Positions 32,035 through 40,169 of a stretch of DNA of 64,000 bases are shown here, in pieces; the first letter of the stretch is position 1, and every line of letters starts with the position of its first letter. A program made the translations under genes and the position numbers. The notes beneath the pieces are model-generated. The model saw only the letters and a list, made by a program, of their open reading frames with translations. It had not been told where the DNA came from and searched no databases. This DNA is from Microbacterium sp. AK009 (GTDB lineage: Bacteria > Actinomycetota > Actinomycetes > Actinomycetales > Microbacteriaceae): positions 186,001-250,000 of the forward strand of contig NZ_JACCCG010000001.1 of the NCBI RefSeq assembly GCF_013410955.1, given 5' to 3'.

Positions 32035-33201
32035 TCAGCGGGTCGCTCGGCGCAGTGCCTCGTCGATGTCGGCGATGAGGTCGGCGGGATCCTCAATGCC
32101 CACCGACAAGCGCACGACCTCGACCGGCACCGCGGCTTCGGTGCCGCGGACCGAGGCGTGGGTCATCGCGTCGGGGTAGTTCACGAGCGACTCCACGCCG
32201 CCGAGCGACTCGGCCAGCTGGAACAGCTGCGTCGACTCGGCGAAGCGGCGGGCGACCTCGCCCGACTCGAAGGCGACCGAGACGATCCCGCCGAAGCCCG
32301 ACATCTGGCGTGCCGCGATGGCGTGGCCGGGATGGTCCTCCAGGCCGGGGTAGTAGACGCGCGCGACGCGGGAGTGGCTCCGGAGCGCGTCGGCGACCGC
32401 CGTCGCGTTGGCGCTGTGGCGTGCCATCCGGATCCCCAGCGTCTTGATGCCGCGTGAGGCCAGCCACGCGTCCATCGGGCCCGAGACCGCGCCGACGGCG
32501 AACTGGAGGAAGCCGATCTTCTCGGCGAGCTCGTCATCATCGAGCACGAGCGCCCCGCCGACGACATCCGAATGTCCGCCGAGGTACTTCGTCACCGAGT
32601 GCACCACGACGTCGGCGCCGAGGGTGAGGGGGCGCTGGAGCGCGGGGGTGGCGAAGGTGTTGTCGACGACGACGCGCGCTCCGGCGTCGTGCCCGATCGC
32701 CGCGAGCTCGGCGATGTCGGTGATCTTCAGCAGCGGATTCGACGGCGTCTCGACCCACAGCACCTGCGCGGGGCGCTCCGCGAGCGCGGCGCGGACCGCC
32801 GCGGGGTCGGACATCTCGACCGTGCGCATCTCGACACCCCAGGGAGCGAGCACGCGGGCGAGCAGCCGGTGCGTGCCGCCGTAGACGTCGTTGCCGAGCA
32901 GCACGCTGTCGCCGGGCTTCAGCGTGGCGCGCAGCAGCGCGTCCTCGGCGGCGAGACCCGACGAGAACGAGAACGCGTGGGCGCCGCCCTCGAGCGCAGC
33001 GAGCTGGCGCTGCAGCGCCGTGCGGGTGGGGTTGCCGCTCCGCCCGTACTCGTATCCCTGCCGGAGTCCGCCGATGCCGTCCTGTGCGAAGGTGGTGGAG
33101 AAGTGCACCGGGGGGATCACCGCACCCGTGGTGGGGTCGAACTCCTGGCCCGCGTGGACGGCGAGGCTGTCGAAGCGGTGCGTCTCAGGGTTCACGCTCA
33201 C
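32035..33201 (-). CDS. metB: Cystathionine gamma-synthase/gamma-lyase
   Basis: 388 residues from GTG 33201, coupled to cbs by a GTGA overlap; GAGGAAC lies upstream. It is a PLP enzyme of the Cys/Met metabolism family. RFDSLAVHAGQEFDPTTGAV starts the fold, YEYGRSGNPTRTALQ is the substrate/PLP region, VLWVETPSNPLL follows, and HSVTKYLGGHSDVVGG holds the PLP lysine. Pairing with cbs suggests the (reverse) transsulfuration route between homocysteine and cysteine. Gamma-synthase and gamma-lyase cannot be told apart by eye. Confidence 0.9.
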   Translation of the reverse strand: MSVNPETHRFDSLAVHAGQEFDPTTGAVIPPVHFSTTFAQDGIGGLRQGYEYGRSGNPTRTALQRQLAALEGGAHAFSFSSGLAAEDALLRATLKPGDSVLLGNDVYGGTHRLLARVLAPWGVEMRTVEMSDPAAVRAALAERPAQVLWVETPSNPLLKITDIAELAAIGHDAGARVVVDNTFATPALQRPLTLGADVVVHSVTKYLGGHSDVVGGALVLDDDELAEKIGFLQFAVGAVSGPMDAWLASRGIKTLGIRMARHSANATAVADALRSHSRVARVYYPGLEDHPGHAIAARQMSGFGGIVSVAFESGEVARRFAESTQLFQLAESLGGVESLVNYPDAMTHASVRGTEAAVPVEVVRLSVGIEDPADLIADIDEALRRATR

Positions 33202-34148
33202 GGGAGGTTCCTCGTCATCCACTCGTCGTCGAAGATCTTGCTGATGTAGCCGCGGCCCGAGTCGGGGAGGATGACGACGACGACGTCGTCCTCGCCGAGC
33301 TCGCGGGCAGTGCGGAGGGCCGCGACGACCGCCATGCCGCACGATCCGCCGACGAGAAGGCCCTCCTCACGCGCCAGGCGCCGGGTCATCTCGAACGATT
33401 CGCGGTCGTCGACCCGCTCGTAGCGGTCGACCACGCTCGGGTCGAACGTGGTGGGCCAGAAGTCCTCGCCGACGCCCTCGACGAGGTAGCCGTGCACGGG
33501 CCCGCCGGAGTAGATCGACCCCTCGGGGTCGGCGCCGATGACCGTGACGCGGCCGTCGGAGACATCCTTCAGATACTTCCCCGTTCCGGTGATCGTCCCC
33601 CCGGTGCCGATGCCGGCGACGAGGTGGGTGACCCGGCCCTCCGTGTCGTCCCAGATCTCGGGGCCGGTCGTCTCGTAGTGCGACAGGGGCCCGTTGATGT
33701 TGGCGAACTGGTTGGGCTTGAACGCCCCCGGGATCTCCTCGGCCAGCCGATCGCTGACCGAGTAATAGGAGTCGGGATGATCCGGCGGAACGTTCGTCGG
33801 GACGGTGACGATCTCGGCGCCGTAGGCGCGCAGGACGGCCGTCTTCTCGCCGGAGAATTTCTCGGGCACCACGAAGATCATGCGGTAGCCGCGCTGGAGG
33901 GCGACGAGGGCGAGCCCCACGCCGGTGTTGCCGCTCGTGGCCTCGACGATGGTGCCGCCGGGCTGGAGCTGCCCGCTCTCTTCGGCGGCGTCGATCATGC
34001 GGCGGGCGATGCGGTCTTTGACCGATCCCCCGGGGTTGAAGTACTCGACCTTGGCCAGCACGGTCGGCTTCACGTCAGCGACGACGCGGTTCAGGCGGAC
34101 GAGGGGGGTGCGGCCGACGAGGTCGGCGACATGGGAGGCGTAGCGCAC
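33198..34148 (-). CDS. cbs: Cystathionine beta-synthase-like PLP enzyme
   Basis: 316 residues from GTG 34148. It has the O-acetylserine-sulfhydrylase/CBS catalytic core: LVGRTPLVRLNRV, the PLP lysine Lys44 in NPGGSVKDR, TSGNTGVGLAL, and the phosphate loop GIGTGGTITGTGKYLK. GSIYSGGPVHGYLVEGVGEDFWP is the CBS-type rather than CysK-type insert. No C-terminal CBS-domain pair is present, so S-adenosylmethionine regulation of the animal type is absent. It joins serine and homocysteine. A leaderless poly-Cys leader ORF upstream (34221-34250) suggests cysteine-dependent expression. Confidence 0.88.
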   Translation of the reverse strand: MRYASHVADLVGRTPLVRLNRVVADVKPTVLAKVEYFNPGGSVKDRIARRMIDAAEESGQLQPGGTIVEATSGNTGVGLALVALQRGYRMIFVVPEKFSGEKTAVLRAYGAEIVTVPTNVPPDHPDSYYSVSDRLAEEIPGAFKPNQFANINGPLSHYETTGPEIWDDTEGRVTHLVAGIGTGGTITGTGKYLKDVSDGRVTVIGADPEGSIYSGGPVHGYLVEGVGEDFWPTTFDPSVVDRYERVDDRESFEMTRRLAREEGLLVGGSCGMAVVAALRTARELGEDDVVVVILPDSGRGYISKIFDDEWMTRNLP

Positions 34149-34166
34149 AGTGTGTTCCTGAGTCGG

Positions 34167-34183
34167 GGCTGCGGGTGGCAGCC
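34167..34183 (-). promoter_or_regulatory. Hairpin in the cbs leader
   Basis: A 6-bp stem GGCTGC/GCAGCC with a 5-nt loop between the poly-Cys leader ORF and the cbs start. On the mRNA it follows GACCTCC, which could pair with purine-rich ribosome-binding sequence. It is a possible attenuation element. Confidence 0.4.
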
Positions 34184-34220
34184 GGAGGTCAGTGGTCGTC
34201 GAAGGCGCGCCGAGGGGCGC

Positions 34221-34250
34221 TCACTCACAACAACGACACGTCAGGGTCAC
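34221..34250 (-). CDS. Leaderless poly-cysteine leader peptide upstream of cbs
   Basis: A nine-codon ORF, GTG to TGA, reading M-T-L-T-C-R-C-C-E. Three of the nine codons are TGT. TACCCT at 34257-34262 lies six nt before the GTG, so the ORF is expected to start the transcript. Leaderless poly-cysteine leader peptides that attenuate sulfur genes when cysteine is plentiful are known from mycobacteria. The position, 73 bp before the cbs GTG, fits the same scheme. It would be read as a sensor: ribosome stalling at Cys codons under cysteine starvation alters downstream folding. This function is inferred. Confidence 0.65.
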   Translation of the reverse strand: MTLTCRCCE

Positions 34251-34379
34251 GTCCCGAGGGTATCAGGCCCCGCCGCGCTCGCGCCCGCCCATGACGGGAA
34301 GGCCGACGCCGGGCAACCCGTTCGCAACGGCGGGACGCGGGCGAGCGCGCCGCGCCGATCCGCGAGAGACTGGAGGGTG

Positions 34380-35642
34380 ATGATCACCCTCCCGGCCCGC
34401 CTGCGCGACGACTTCCCCTTCCTCGCCGCGCATCCCGATCGCGCATACCTCGACTCCGCGGCGACCTCGCAGCGCCCGCGACAGGTGATCGACGCCGAGG
34501 CGGCGTTCGCCGCCACCGACTACGCCGCGGTGCACCGGGGCTCGAGCATGGCGACCGGGGCGGCGACCCTGGCCTTCGAAGAGGCCCGCGCGCGCGTGGC
34601 CTCGTTCGTGGGGGCGGCGAGCGACGAGATCGTCTGGACCGAGAACGCCACCGATGCGATCAACATGGTCGCCCTCGGGATGTCGGATGCCGCGCTCGGC
34701 CTCGGCGGCGACGACGCCCGCGCCCGGTTCGGCCTCGGGCCCGGCGACGAGATCGTCGTCACCGAGGCCGAGCACCACGCGAACCTCCTCCCGTGGCAGC
34801 GCCTCGCGGCGCGCACCGGCGCGACGCTGCGCTGGGCGGCGGTGGACGATGACGGCCTCTGGGGGATCGACGATCTGGCCGCCGTGGTCACCGAGCGCAC
34901 GCGGGTGATCGCGTTCGCCCACGTCTCCAACGTCACCGGCATGATCGCCCCGGTCGCCGACGTCGTCGCGCTCTCCCGGCGCCGGGGTGCGCTGACGGTG
35001 CTCGATGCGTGTCAGTCGGTGCCGCATCATCCCGTCGACTTCCCCTCGCTCGGGGTCGATTTCGCGGCGTTCTCGGCCCACAAAATGCTGGGTCCGACCG
35101 GCATCGGTGCGCTCTGGGGCCGCAAGGACCTCCTCGACCTGTTGCCGCCCGCGCGCACCGGCGGGTCGACGATCACCACGGTGACGATGGAGTCGGCCCA
35201 GTTCCTCCCCGCCCCGTACCGCTTCGAGGCGGGCACGCAGCCGGTGAGTCAGGCAGTCGGGTTCGGCGCGGCATCCGATTTCCTGCGGGGGATCGGTATG
35301 CCGGCTGTCGCGGCCCACGAGCACGAGATGACCGGCCTGCTGGTCGACGCGGTCGTCGGCACGCCGGGCGTGCGGCTCATCGGTGCGCCGCAGGGAGCGG
35401 AGCGCGGACCGCTCGTGAGCTTCGTCGTCGACGGGGTGCATGCGCACGACGTCGGGCAGTTCCTGGATGACCGGGGGATCACGGTGCGCACCGGGCATCA
35501 CTGCGCTCAGCCCCTGCACCGCCGGCTCGGGGTGGCGGCGACCACGCGCGCCAGTGCCTACGTCTACACCGAGGCGGAAGAAGTGGCGCGGTTCGCCGAT
35601 GCGCTCGCCGAGGTGCGCCCGTTCTTCGGAGCCGACCGATGA
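34380..35642 (+). CDS. sufS: Cysteine desulfurase SufS
   Basis: 420 residues from ATG 34380; GGAGGG lies close upstream. It is a class-II aminotransferase-fold PLP enzyme. YLDSAATSQRPRQVIDAE starts the fold, ENATDAINMVA and EAEHHANLLPWQ follow, FAAFSAHKMLGPTGIGALWG holds the PLP lysine, and RTGHHCAQPLHRRLG has the active-site Cys375. It takes sulfur from cysteine as persulfide for Fe-S cluster assembly. It is coupled to sufU and divergent from cbs-metB. Confidence 0.93.
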   Translation: MITLPARLRDDFPFLAAHPDRAYLDSAATSQRPRQVIDAEAAFAATDYAAVHRGSSMATGAATLAFEEARARVASFVGAASDEIVWTENATDAINMVALGMSDAALGLGGDDARARFGLGPGDEIVVTEAEHHANLLPWQRLAARTGATLRWAAVDDDGLWGIDDLAAVVTERTRVIAFAHVSNVTGMIAPVADVVALSRRRGALTVLDACQSVPHHPVDFPSLGVDFAAFSAHKMLGPTGIGALWGRKDLLDLLPPARTGGSTITTVTMESAQFLPAPYRFEAGTQPVSQAVGFGAASDFLRGIGMPAVAAHEHEMTGLLVDAVVGTPGVRLIGAPQGAERGPLVSFVVDGVHAHDVGQFLDDRGITVRTGHHCAQPLHRRLGVAATTRASAYVYTEAEEVARFADALAEVRPFFGADR

Positions 35643-36070
35643 GCGAGCTGGAGAGCCTGTACCGCGAGGTGATCCTCGACCATTCGCGTCACCCCGAGGG
35701 GCGCGGCGACGTCTCGGGTTTCGCCGTCACCCATCACGAGCTGAACCCCTCGTGCGGCGACGAGATCACCCTCGGCCTCGTCGTCGCGGACGGTGTGGTC
35801 ACCGAGCTCGCCTGGGACGGCCAGGGGTGCAGCATCTCCATGGCGTCGGCGTCGGTGATGTCGGGGCTGCTGAAGGGCGCCGACGTCGAGGCGGCCCGGG
35901 CGCTCATCGAGGATTTCCGCACCATGCTGCGCTCGCCGGGCGTCGAGCCGCCCGAGCGTCTCGAGGATGCCGCCGCGTTCCAGGGCGTCGCCCGCTACGT
36001 CATGCGGGTGAAGTGCGCGATGCTCGGCTGGGTCGCCGCCGAGGCGTGCCTGCTGCGCGCTGCGGGCTGA
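35639..36070 (+). CDS. sufU: SufU zinc-dependent sulfur acceptor/Fe-S assembly protein
   Basis: 143 residues, start overlapping the sufS stop (ATGA). The three zinc/sulfur cysteines are seen in ELNPSCGDEITL, DGQGCSISMAS and RVKCAMLGWVA. SufU activates SufS by accepting the persulfide sulfur. The other suf genes are not in the window, so this pair either works with a distant sufBCD cluster or serves a separate sulfur-transfer need. Confidence 0.93.
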   Translation: MSELESLYREVILDHSRHPEGRGDVSGFAVTHHELNPSCGDEITLGLVVADGVVTELAWDGQGCSISMASASVMSGLLKGADVEAARALIEDFRTMLRSPGVEPPERLEDAAAFQGVARYVMRVKCAMLGWVAAEACLLRAAG

Positions 36071-36110
36071 GCCCCCCGCTCTGAGTCCCGCGCTGCGCGC
36101 TGAGTCCCCC

Positions 36111-36246
36111 GCGGCGAGAAGGTGGCGCAGATTGTCGGGTTGGGGCGCTCAAGGCGACAAAGTGTGACACTTCCTTCCGCCCGGGCGGCGAGAAGTGGCG
36201 CAGATGGTCGGGTTGGGGCGCTCAAGGCGACAAAGTGTGACACTTC
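36111..36246. repeat. Pair of about 62-bp direct repeats with an internal palindrome
   Basis: Copies at 36111-36173 and 36185-36246 differ by a one-base indel and one substitution. Each starts GCGGCGAGAA and ends with the palindrome AAGTGTGACACTT (36160-36172 and 36233-36245). They fill most of the gap between the sufU and SDR stop codons (convergent). They do not look like insertion-sequence ends because there is no target duplication or ORF. They may be a dispersed intergenic repeat. Confidence 0.85.
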
Positions 36247-36274
36247 GATCGCGAAGCCCGAGCGCAGCCTCGGC

Positions 36275-36328
36275 ATCGTCGATCAGAACGGCATCGTCGA
36301 TCAGAACGGCACCGTCGATCAGAACGTC
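36275..36328. repeat. Three tandem 18-bp units over the SDR stop codon
   Basis: Units at 36275-36292, 36293-36310 and 36311-36328 share CGTCGATCAGAACG. The last holds the TGA (36319-36321) of the minus-strand SDR gene, so the earlier units are copies of the gene's own 3' end, each again with an in-frame TGA. This is probably replication slippage. Confidence 0.85.
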
Positions 36329-37071
36329 GCCGTCAGCCCGCCGTCGATCGTCAGGACCTGACCGGTGACGTACGTATTGGCGCGGCCGGCGAGGAAGGCC
36401 ACCGCTTCGGCGACCTCCGCCGGAGCGGCCGGCCGCCCGAGGGGCAGGCGTCCGCCCTCGACATAGGTGGCGATGAAGGCCTCGGTCTCGGTCTCGTCGC
36501 GGCCGTCGGGCAGCATGCTCATCCGCGTACGCACGAATCCCGGGGCCACGGCGTTGACCAGCACGCCGTGGGGGGCGAGATCGAGGGCCGCGGAGCGCGT
36601 CGCCGCTTCCAGTCCCGCCTTGGCGACGTCGTAGGCCAGGCTCTCCCGGCTACCGACAGCGGCGTGGACACTGGTGATGTTGACGATCCGGCCGAAGCCG
36701 TTCATCGTCATCACCGGCGCGGCGAGTCGCATCACATCAAGAGGTGCCTCGAGATCGACGGCCCAGACGGGCGCCCACTCCGCCGGCGTCGAGGTGAGGA
36801 CGCCGCCGGAGCGGAAGACGCCCGCGGCGTTCACCAGGACGTCCAGCCCACCGAGCTCGGACAGGGCGCGAGCGAATCCCGCGGCGCGGGAGCCGGGGTC
36901 GGCGAGGTCGGCGGCGACGAGGGGGAGGCTGCCCTCACCGGTCTCGATGTCGAGGCCGACCACGACGTTCCCGGCAGCGGCCAGTCGTGCGGCGATCGCC
37001 GAGCCGATCCCGCGGCGGGCGCCGGTGACGAGGCAGCGGAGCGGTTCGATCGCGTTCGGCGGTGACGTCAT
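36319..37071 (-). CDS. Short-chain dehydrogenase/reductase (sugar pathway)
   Basis: 250 residues from ATG 37071, overlapping the epimerase stop. Features are TGARRGIGSAIAARL, VLVNAAGVF, NITSVHAAVG with the Ser, YDVAKAGLEAATRSAA with the Tyr/Lys, and GQVLTIDGG near the end. It could be the sugar dehydrogenase or a keto-deoxy-acid dehydrogenase of the linked sugar-acid route. It is the last gene of the dehydratase operon. Its 3' end carries a short tandem duplication. Confidence 0.85.
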   Translation of the reverse strand: MTSPPNAIEPLRCLVTGARRGIGSAIAARLAAAGNVVVGLDIETGEGSLPLVAADLADPGSRAAGFARALSELGGLDVLVNAAGVFRSGGVLTSTPAEWAPVWAVDLEAPLDVMRLAAPVMTMNGFGRIVNITSVHAAVGSRESLAYDVAKAGLEAATRSAALDLAPHGVLVNAVAPGFVRTRMSMLPDGRDETETEAFIATYVEGGRLPLGRPAAPAEVAEAVAFLAGRANTYVTGQVLTIDGGLTATF

Positions 37072-37997
37072 CGGCGTTCTCCTTTGACGGGACGGGTGAG
37101 GGTCGTGCGCTCGGTGACCTGCAGGTCCAGGCGCGTCGCCCACGTCATGCTCTCCCCGGGACCGAGCTCGACAATGCCGCCCGGGTGCGCCGTTCCTGCG
37201 CCGTGCGGGGTCGAGGTGGGCTCGACGCCGAGCGCATGGACGGCGCCGCCCCAGGGAGCCTCGCGGCTCGCGCCGAACTCCTCCCACAGCAGGGCGTGCT
37301 CCAGCCCCTCCCACGACACGGTCGCGCGAAGGTGCGGCCCGGTGACCGTGATCACCCGGGGGACGGGATGCTGCAGGGCGGCGACCCGCGCGGGTGTGCT
37401 CCGGTTCGCGCGATCCCAGCCGTGGCCGGGCCAGGCGGTGGCGCGCCCGGTCGGGTTCCCGGCGTAGTCCAGCTCAGCGAGCGTCCCCGACGCCTGGATC
37501 CCCAGCGTGCCGTCGGCCTCGGTGAGGTGTGCCAGCACGTCCTGCCCCAGGACGAGGTGCTCCGCGACGATGATCCGGCGCGCGTCCGCGCCGCCGTTGA
37601 CGGCTGTTGTGACAGCCCCGAGCGTCCCCGCGCCGATGCTCCAGCGCCGGGCCGCGGACAGGCCCGCCTCGTCCGCCCATGCGAGCTCGGCGGAGCTTTC
37701 GCCGACGCGCCGGACGGTCCACGCGTCCTGCGAGGCCACGCCGTGGAAACCCTGGCGGGGACGAGCGTCAGGGTCCGCCGCCCCGGCGGTGGGGAAGCAG
37801 AGCTGCCATCCCCCGCGCCATCGGCCGACCCACGTCGCCTCGTCTTCGGCGGGCACCGGCGCGGGCCGCGCGCTCGCCGCCCACGGGGTCCGCGCCAGCA
37901 CGTCGAAGGCCCCGACCGAGAGCTCGGCGGCGACGCCGCCCTCATCGGGCAGAACGAGCGCACGGGTGTCGCCGGCCCGCAGGGTGATGCCGCTCAC
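37068..37997 (-). CDS. Aldose 1-epimerase-like protein
   Basis: 309 residues from GTG 37997, coupled to the regulator gene by GTGA. The galactose-mutarotase beta-sandwich pattern is seen in WRGGWQLCFPTAG, GFHGVASQDAWTV, IIVAEHLVLGQDV and GVEPTSTPHGAG. It resembles DUF4432 or aldose-epimerase relatives, not the canonical GalM. It would speed anomer conversion of the sugar oxidised in this pathway. The sugar is unknown. Confidence 0.75.
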   Translation of the reverse strand: MSGITLRAGDTRALVLPDEGGVAAELSVGAFDVLARTPWAASARPAPVPAEDEATWVGRWRGGWQLCFPTAGAADPDARPRQGFHGVASQDAWTVRRVGESSAELAWADEAGLSAARRWSIGAGTLGAVTTAVNGGADARRIIVAEHLVLGQDVLAHLTEADGTLGIQASGTLAELDYAGNPTGRATAWPGHGWDRANRSTPARVAALQHPVPRVITVTGPHLRATVSWEGLEHALLWEEFGASREAPWGGAVHALGVEPTSTPHGAGTAHPGGIVELGPGESMTWATRLDLQVTERTTLTRPVKGERR

Positions 37998-38758
37998 GTG
38001 CGGTCGTCGTGCGATCCGCTGAGGGCCCGGATCAGCGCCGTCTTCCCGTCGAGCACGACGTCGAGCATCGCCTCGGCGGCCTGTTCGCCGCGTCCCCGGT
38101 GGATCGCATGCAGCACGGCGGCGTGCTGCTCGACGTCGCCCGCGAAGACCGCGTCGCCGGACGCGGTCTGCTGCTGGACGCTGAAGCTCAGGTACATGAA
38201 GTCCGCGATGACCGCCCCGAACTGCCGCAGGAGGACGTTGTGCGAGGCCCCGTAGACGGCGACATGGAAGTCGACGTCGGCGTGCGCATAGGTCTCGCGG
38301 TCGGCGGTGGCGGCGCGCATGGCGCCGAGCGCCGTCTCCAGCCTCCGCAGGTCCTCCATGCTCGCGCGTCCGGCTGCGAGCCGCGCCGCCTGGGGTTCCA
38401 TGATCTGGCGCACCTCGACGAGGTCGCGGAGGATGCTCTCGCCGCGGCCCTCGTCGCTGTGCCAGCGCAGGATGTCGGCGTCGAAGACGTTCCACTGCTC
38501 GGTGCGTCGCACCCGCGTGCCGATCTTCTGCCGGATGTCGACCAGTCCCTTCGCCGCGAGCACCCGCATCGCCTCGCGGACCGAGGTGCGGCTGACGCCG
38601 TACGCCTCCGTGAGCTCGGCCTCCTTGGGGACGAGCTCGCCGGGGGCGTAGTCACCCCGGATGATTGCCCGGCCGATCCCTTCGATGACCCGGCCCTGCA
38701 GACCGCGCATCGTGTACCCCGAGCCGTGCTCAGGGTCGCGGGTCTCGGCCACCGTCAT
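37994..38758 (-). CDS. GntR/FadR family transcriptional regulator
   Basis: 254 residues. The N-terminal winged helix reads LVPKEAELTEAYGVSRTSVREAMRVLAAKGLVDIRQKIGTRV. The C-terminal FCD ligand-binding domain follows, with metal-binding residues in HADVDFHVAVYGASHN and EQHAAVLHAI. FCD regulators usually sense sugar acids and repress catabolic genes. It lies in the dehydratase operon, whose divergent control region carries two matching sites at 40080 and 40154. These are its likely operators. Confidence 0.9.
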   Translation of the reverse strand: MTVAETRDPEHGSGYTMRGLQGRVIEGIGRAIIRGDYAPGELVPKEAELTEAYGVSRTSVREAMRVLAAKGLVDIRQKIGTRVRRTEQWNVFDADILRWHSDEGRGESILRDLVEVRQIMEPQAARLAAGRASMEDLRRLETALGAMRAATADRETYAHADVDFHVAVYGASHNVLLRQFGAVIADFMYLSFSVQQQTASGDAVFAGDVEQHAAVLHAIHRGRGEQAAEAMLDVVLDGKTALIRALSGSHDDRT

Positions 38759-38762
38759 CTCC

Positions 38763-39977
38763 TCACGCCTTCGCGGTTGCCTTCACCTTATGCGCGGCGG
38801 CCGCCACCGTGGGGCTCCGAAAGGTCTGCTCGCCGTCGATGAGGATCTCCACCTCGCGCAGGTAGGGTGTCAGCCCCACCAGGTCGACATCGACTCCGAG
38901 GCCCGGAGCGTCGGGAGCGTGGATCTCGCCGTTGCGATCGGGACGCAGGTGATCGGTCGAGATCGCCAGGGCGACCGCCTTCGGCTCGACGGGGAACTCG
39001 GCGATCCGGTGATCGGCCAGGCCCGCGAAGGGCTGGAGAGAGGCCGAGAGCGCCAGGTGGGACGTGAAGGTGTGATTGACGAAGGTCACGCCCTTCGCTA
39101 CGGCGTGCTGGGCGACATCCCACGCCGGTCCGATCCCGCCGATCCGGGCGGCGTCGATCTGGATGAAGCGGACGTGCCCGTAGTCGATGAGGTTCGTCGC
39201 CATGTGGACGGTGTGCGCCCCCTCGCCCCCGGCGATGCCGACCGTGCCCGACTGCCCGGCGAGCTCTGCGTACGCGGCGAAGGCGTGGGGGACGAACGGC
39301 TCCTCCAGCCATGTCGCGCGGGCCTGTTGGAGGGCCGCCAGTCGTCGGGATGCCCGCTCGGCGTCGTCGCCCCAGATCTGGCCGGCGTCGACGAGAAGAA
39401 TCCCGTCATCGCCGAGCCCCTCCCGCGCCGCCACCAGGTGATCGCCGTCGATCCGGGGATCGCCGGTGCCGAACGAACCCCAGCCGAACTTCACGGCGCG
39501 GAAGCCGCGAGCGACCTGATCGCGAGCGCGCACGCGGGTGGCGTCGGGATCGGCGCCGAAGAGGAGGGAGGCGTAGGGGACCTTTCCGCGCGACGAGTCG
39601 TACCCCAGCATCCGCCACACCGGTTCGTCACGGGCGCGACCGAGCAGATCCCACAGGGCGATCTCGATGCCCGACCACGTGTGGGCGGCCTGGAGCAGGT
39701 CCATGCTGTTGCGCTCGACCAGTGCGGCGATGCGGCGGATGTCGACCGGTCCGTCGAGGCGCTCACCGATCACGCTCGCCGCCACGGGCTGACAGACACC
39801 GTGCGAGCGCGGGGTGACGAAGGCGGCGATGGAGGTCAGGGGAGACGCCTCGCACTCGCCCCAGCCCTCGTGGTCGCCGGCGCGCACGCGGACCAGGAGC
39901 GCATCCTGGCTGCCGTCCGCCTCGAGGGTGACCTCGGGCATGGAGACGTAGAAGAAGTCGACGGTGTCGATGTTCAT
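38763..39977 (-). CDS. Enolase-superfamily sugar-acid dehydratase (mandelate racemase/MLE type)
   Basis: 404 residues from ATG 39977. The capping domain begins with residues 1-125. The barrel has RAVKFGWGSFG (catalytic Lys region), LLVDAGQIWG (metal Asp), WLEEPF and GIAGGEG (metal Glu pair), and TFVNHTFTSHLAL with the His base. Length and motif set fit acid-sugar dehydratases such as L-rhamnonate or L-fuconate dehydratase, which give 2-keto-3-deoxy acids. The substrate is not proven. It is the first gene of the operon with FadR, epimerase and SDR. Confidence 0.85.
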   Translation of the reverse strand: MNIDTVDFFYVSMPEVTLEADGSQDALLVRVRAGDHEGWGECEASPLTSIAAFVTPRSHGVCQPVAASVIGERLDGPVDIRRIAALVERNSMDLLQAAHTWSGIEIALWDLLGRARDEPVWRMLGYDSSRGKVPYASLLFGADPDATRVRARDQVARGFRAVKFGWGSFGTGDPRIDGDHLVAAREGLGDDGILLVDAGQIWGDDAERASRRLAALQQARATWLEEPFVPHAFAAYAELAGQSGTVGIAGGEGAHTVHMATNLIDYGHVRFIQIDAARIGGIGPAWDVAQHAVAKGVTFVNHTFTSHLALSASLQPFAGLADHRIAEFPVEPKAVALAISTDHLRPDRNGEIHAPDAPGLGVDVDLVGLTPYLREVEILIDGEQTFRSPTVAAAAHKVKATAKA

Positions 39978-40079
39978 CGGGCGTCCGTGTTCATGAGGTG
40001 ATGCCGCCTTCGCATCTCGGGGATGAGTGACCGGAGGCCTCGCGCGCACACAGCCTCACTGCGGTCTGCCGCCTCAGGG

Positions 40080-40095
40080 TTACATCATATGTATA
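40080..40095 (-). promoter_or_regulatory. Operator copy 1 overlapping the dehydratase -10 box
   Basis: TTACATCATATGTATA. On the minus strand it supplies TATGAT (40084-40089), 16 bp after TTGCAG (40106-40111), a good promoter for the dehydratase operon. It matches copy 2 in inverted orientation at 14 of 16 bases. Confidence 0.6.
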
Positions 40096-40153
40096 GCCGC
40101 CTCTTCTGCAAAGCGCGAAGAAGATTCCCCGCGACAAATCATGGATTTCTCCG

Positions 40154-40169
40154 TACACGTATGATGTAA
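40154..40169 (+). promoter_or_regulatory. Operator copy 2 overlapping the importer -10 box
   Basis: TACACGTATGATGTAA, the inverted form of copy 1. It supplies TATGAT (40160-40165) for transcription of the importer genes. The -35 is weak. One regulator, probably the local FadR protein, could therefore close both promoters. Confidence 0.55.

Noticed and set aside
34149..34262. SAM riboswitch before cbs
   Set aside because: The conserved SAM-riboswitch core sequences are not seen. A poly-cysteine leader ORF explains the region better.
33084..34379. 5' extension of the sufS frame
   Set aside because: It lies opposite cbs and part of metB and has no homology. SufS starts at 34380.
36111..36246. 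Insertion sequence ends
   Set aside because: The copies are direct repeats, not inverted. There is no transposase between them and no target duplication.
36275..36328. CRISPR array
   Set aside because: The units are 18 bp and abut directly, with no spacers or cas genes. It is a tandem duplication of a gene end.
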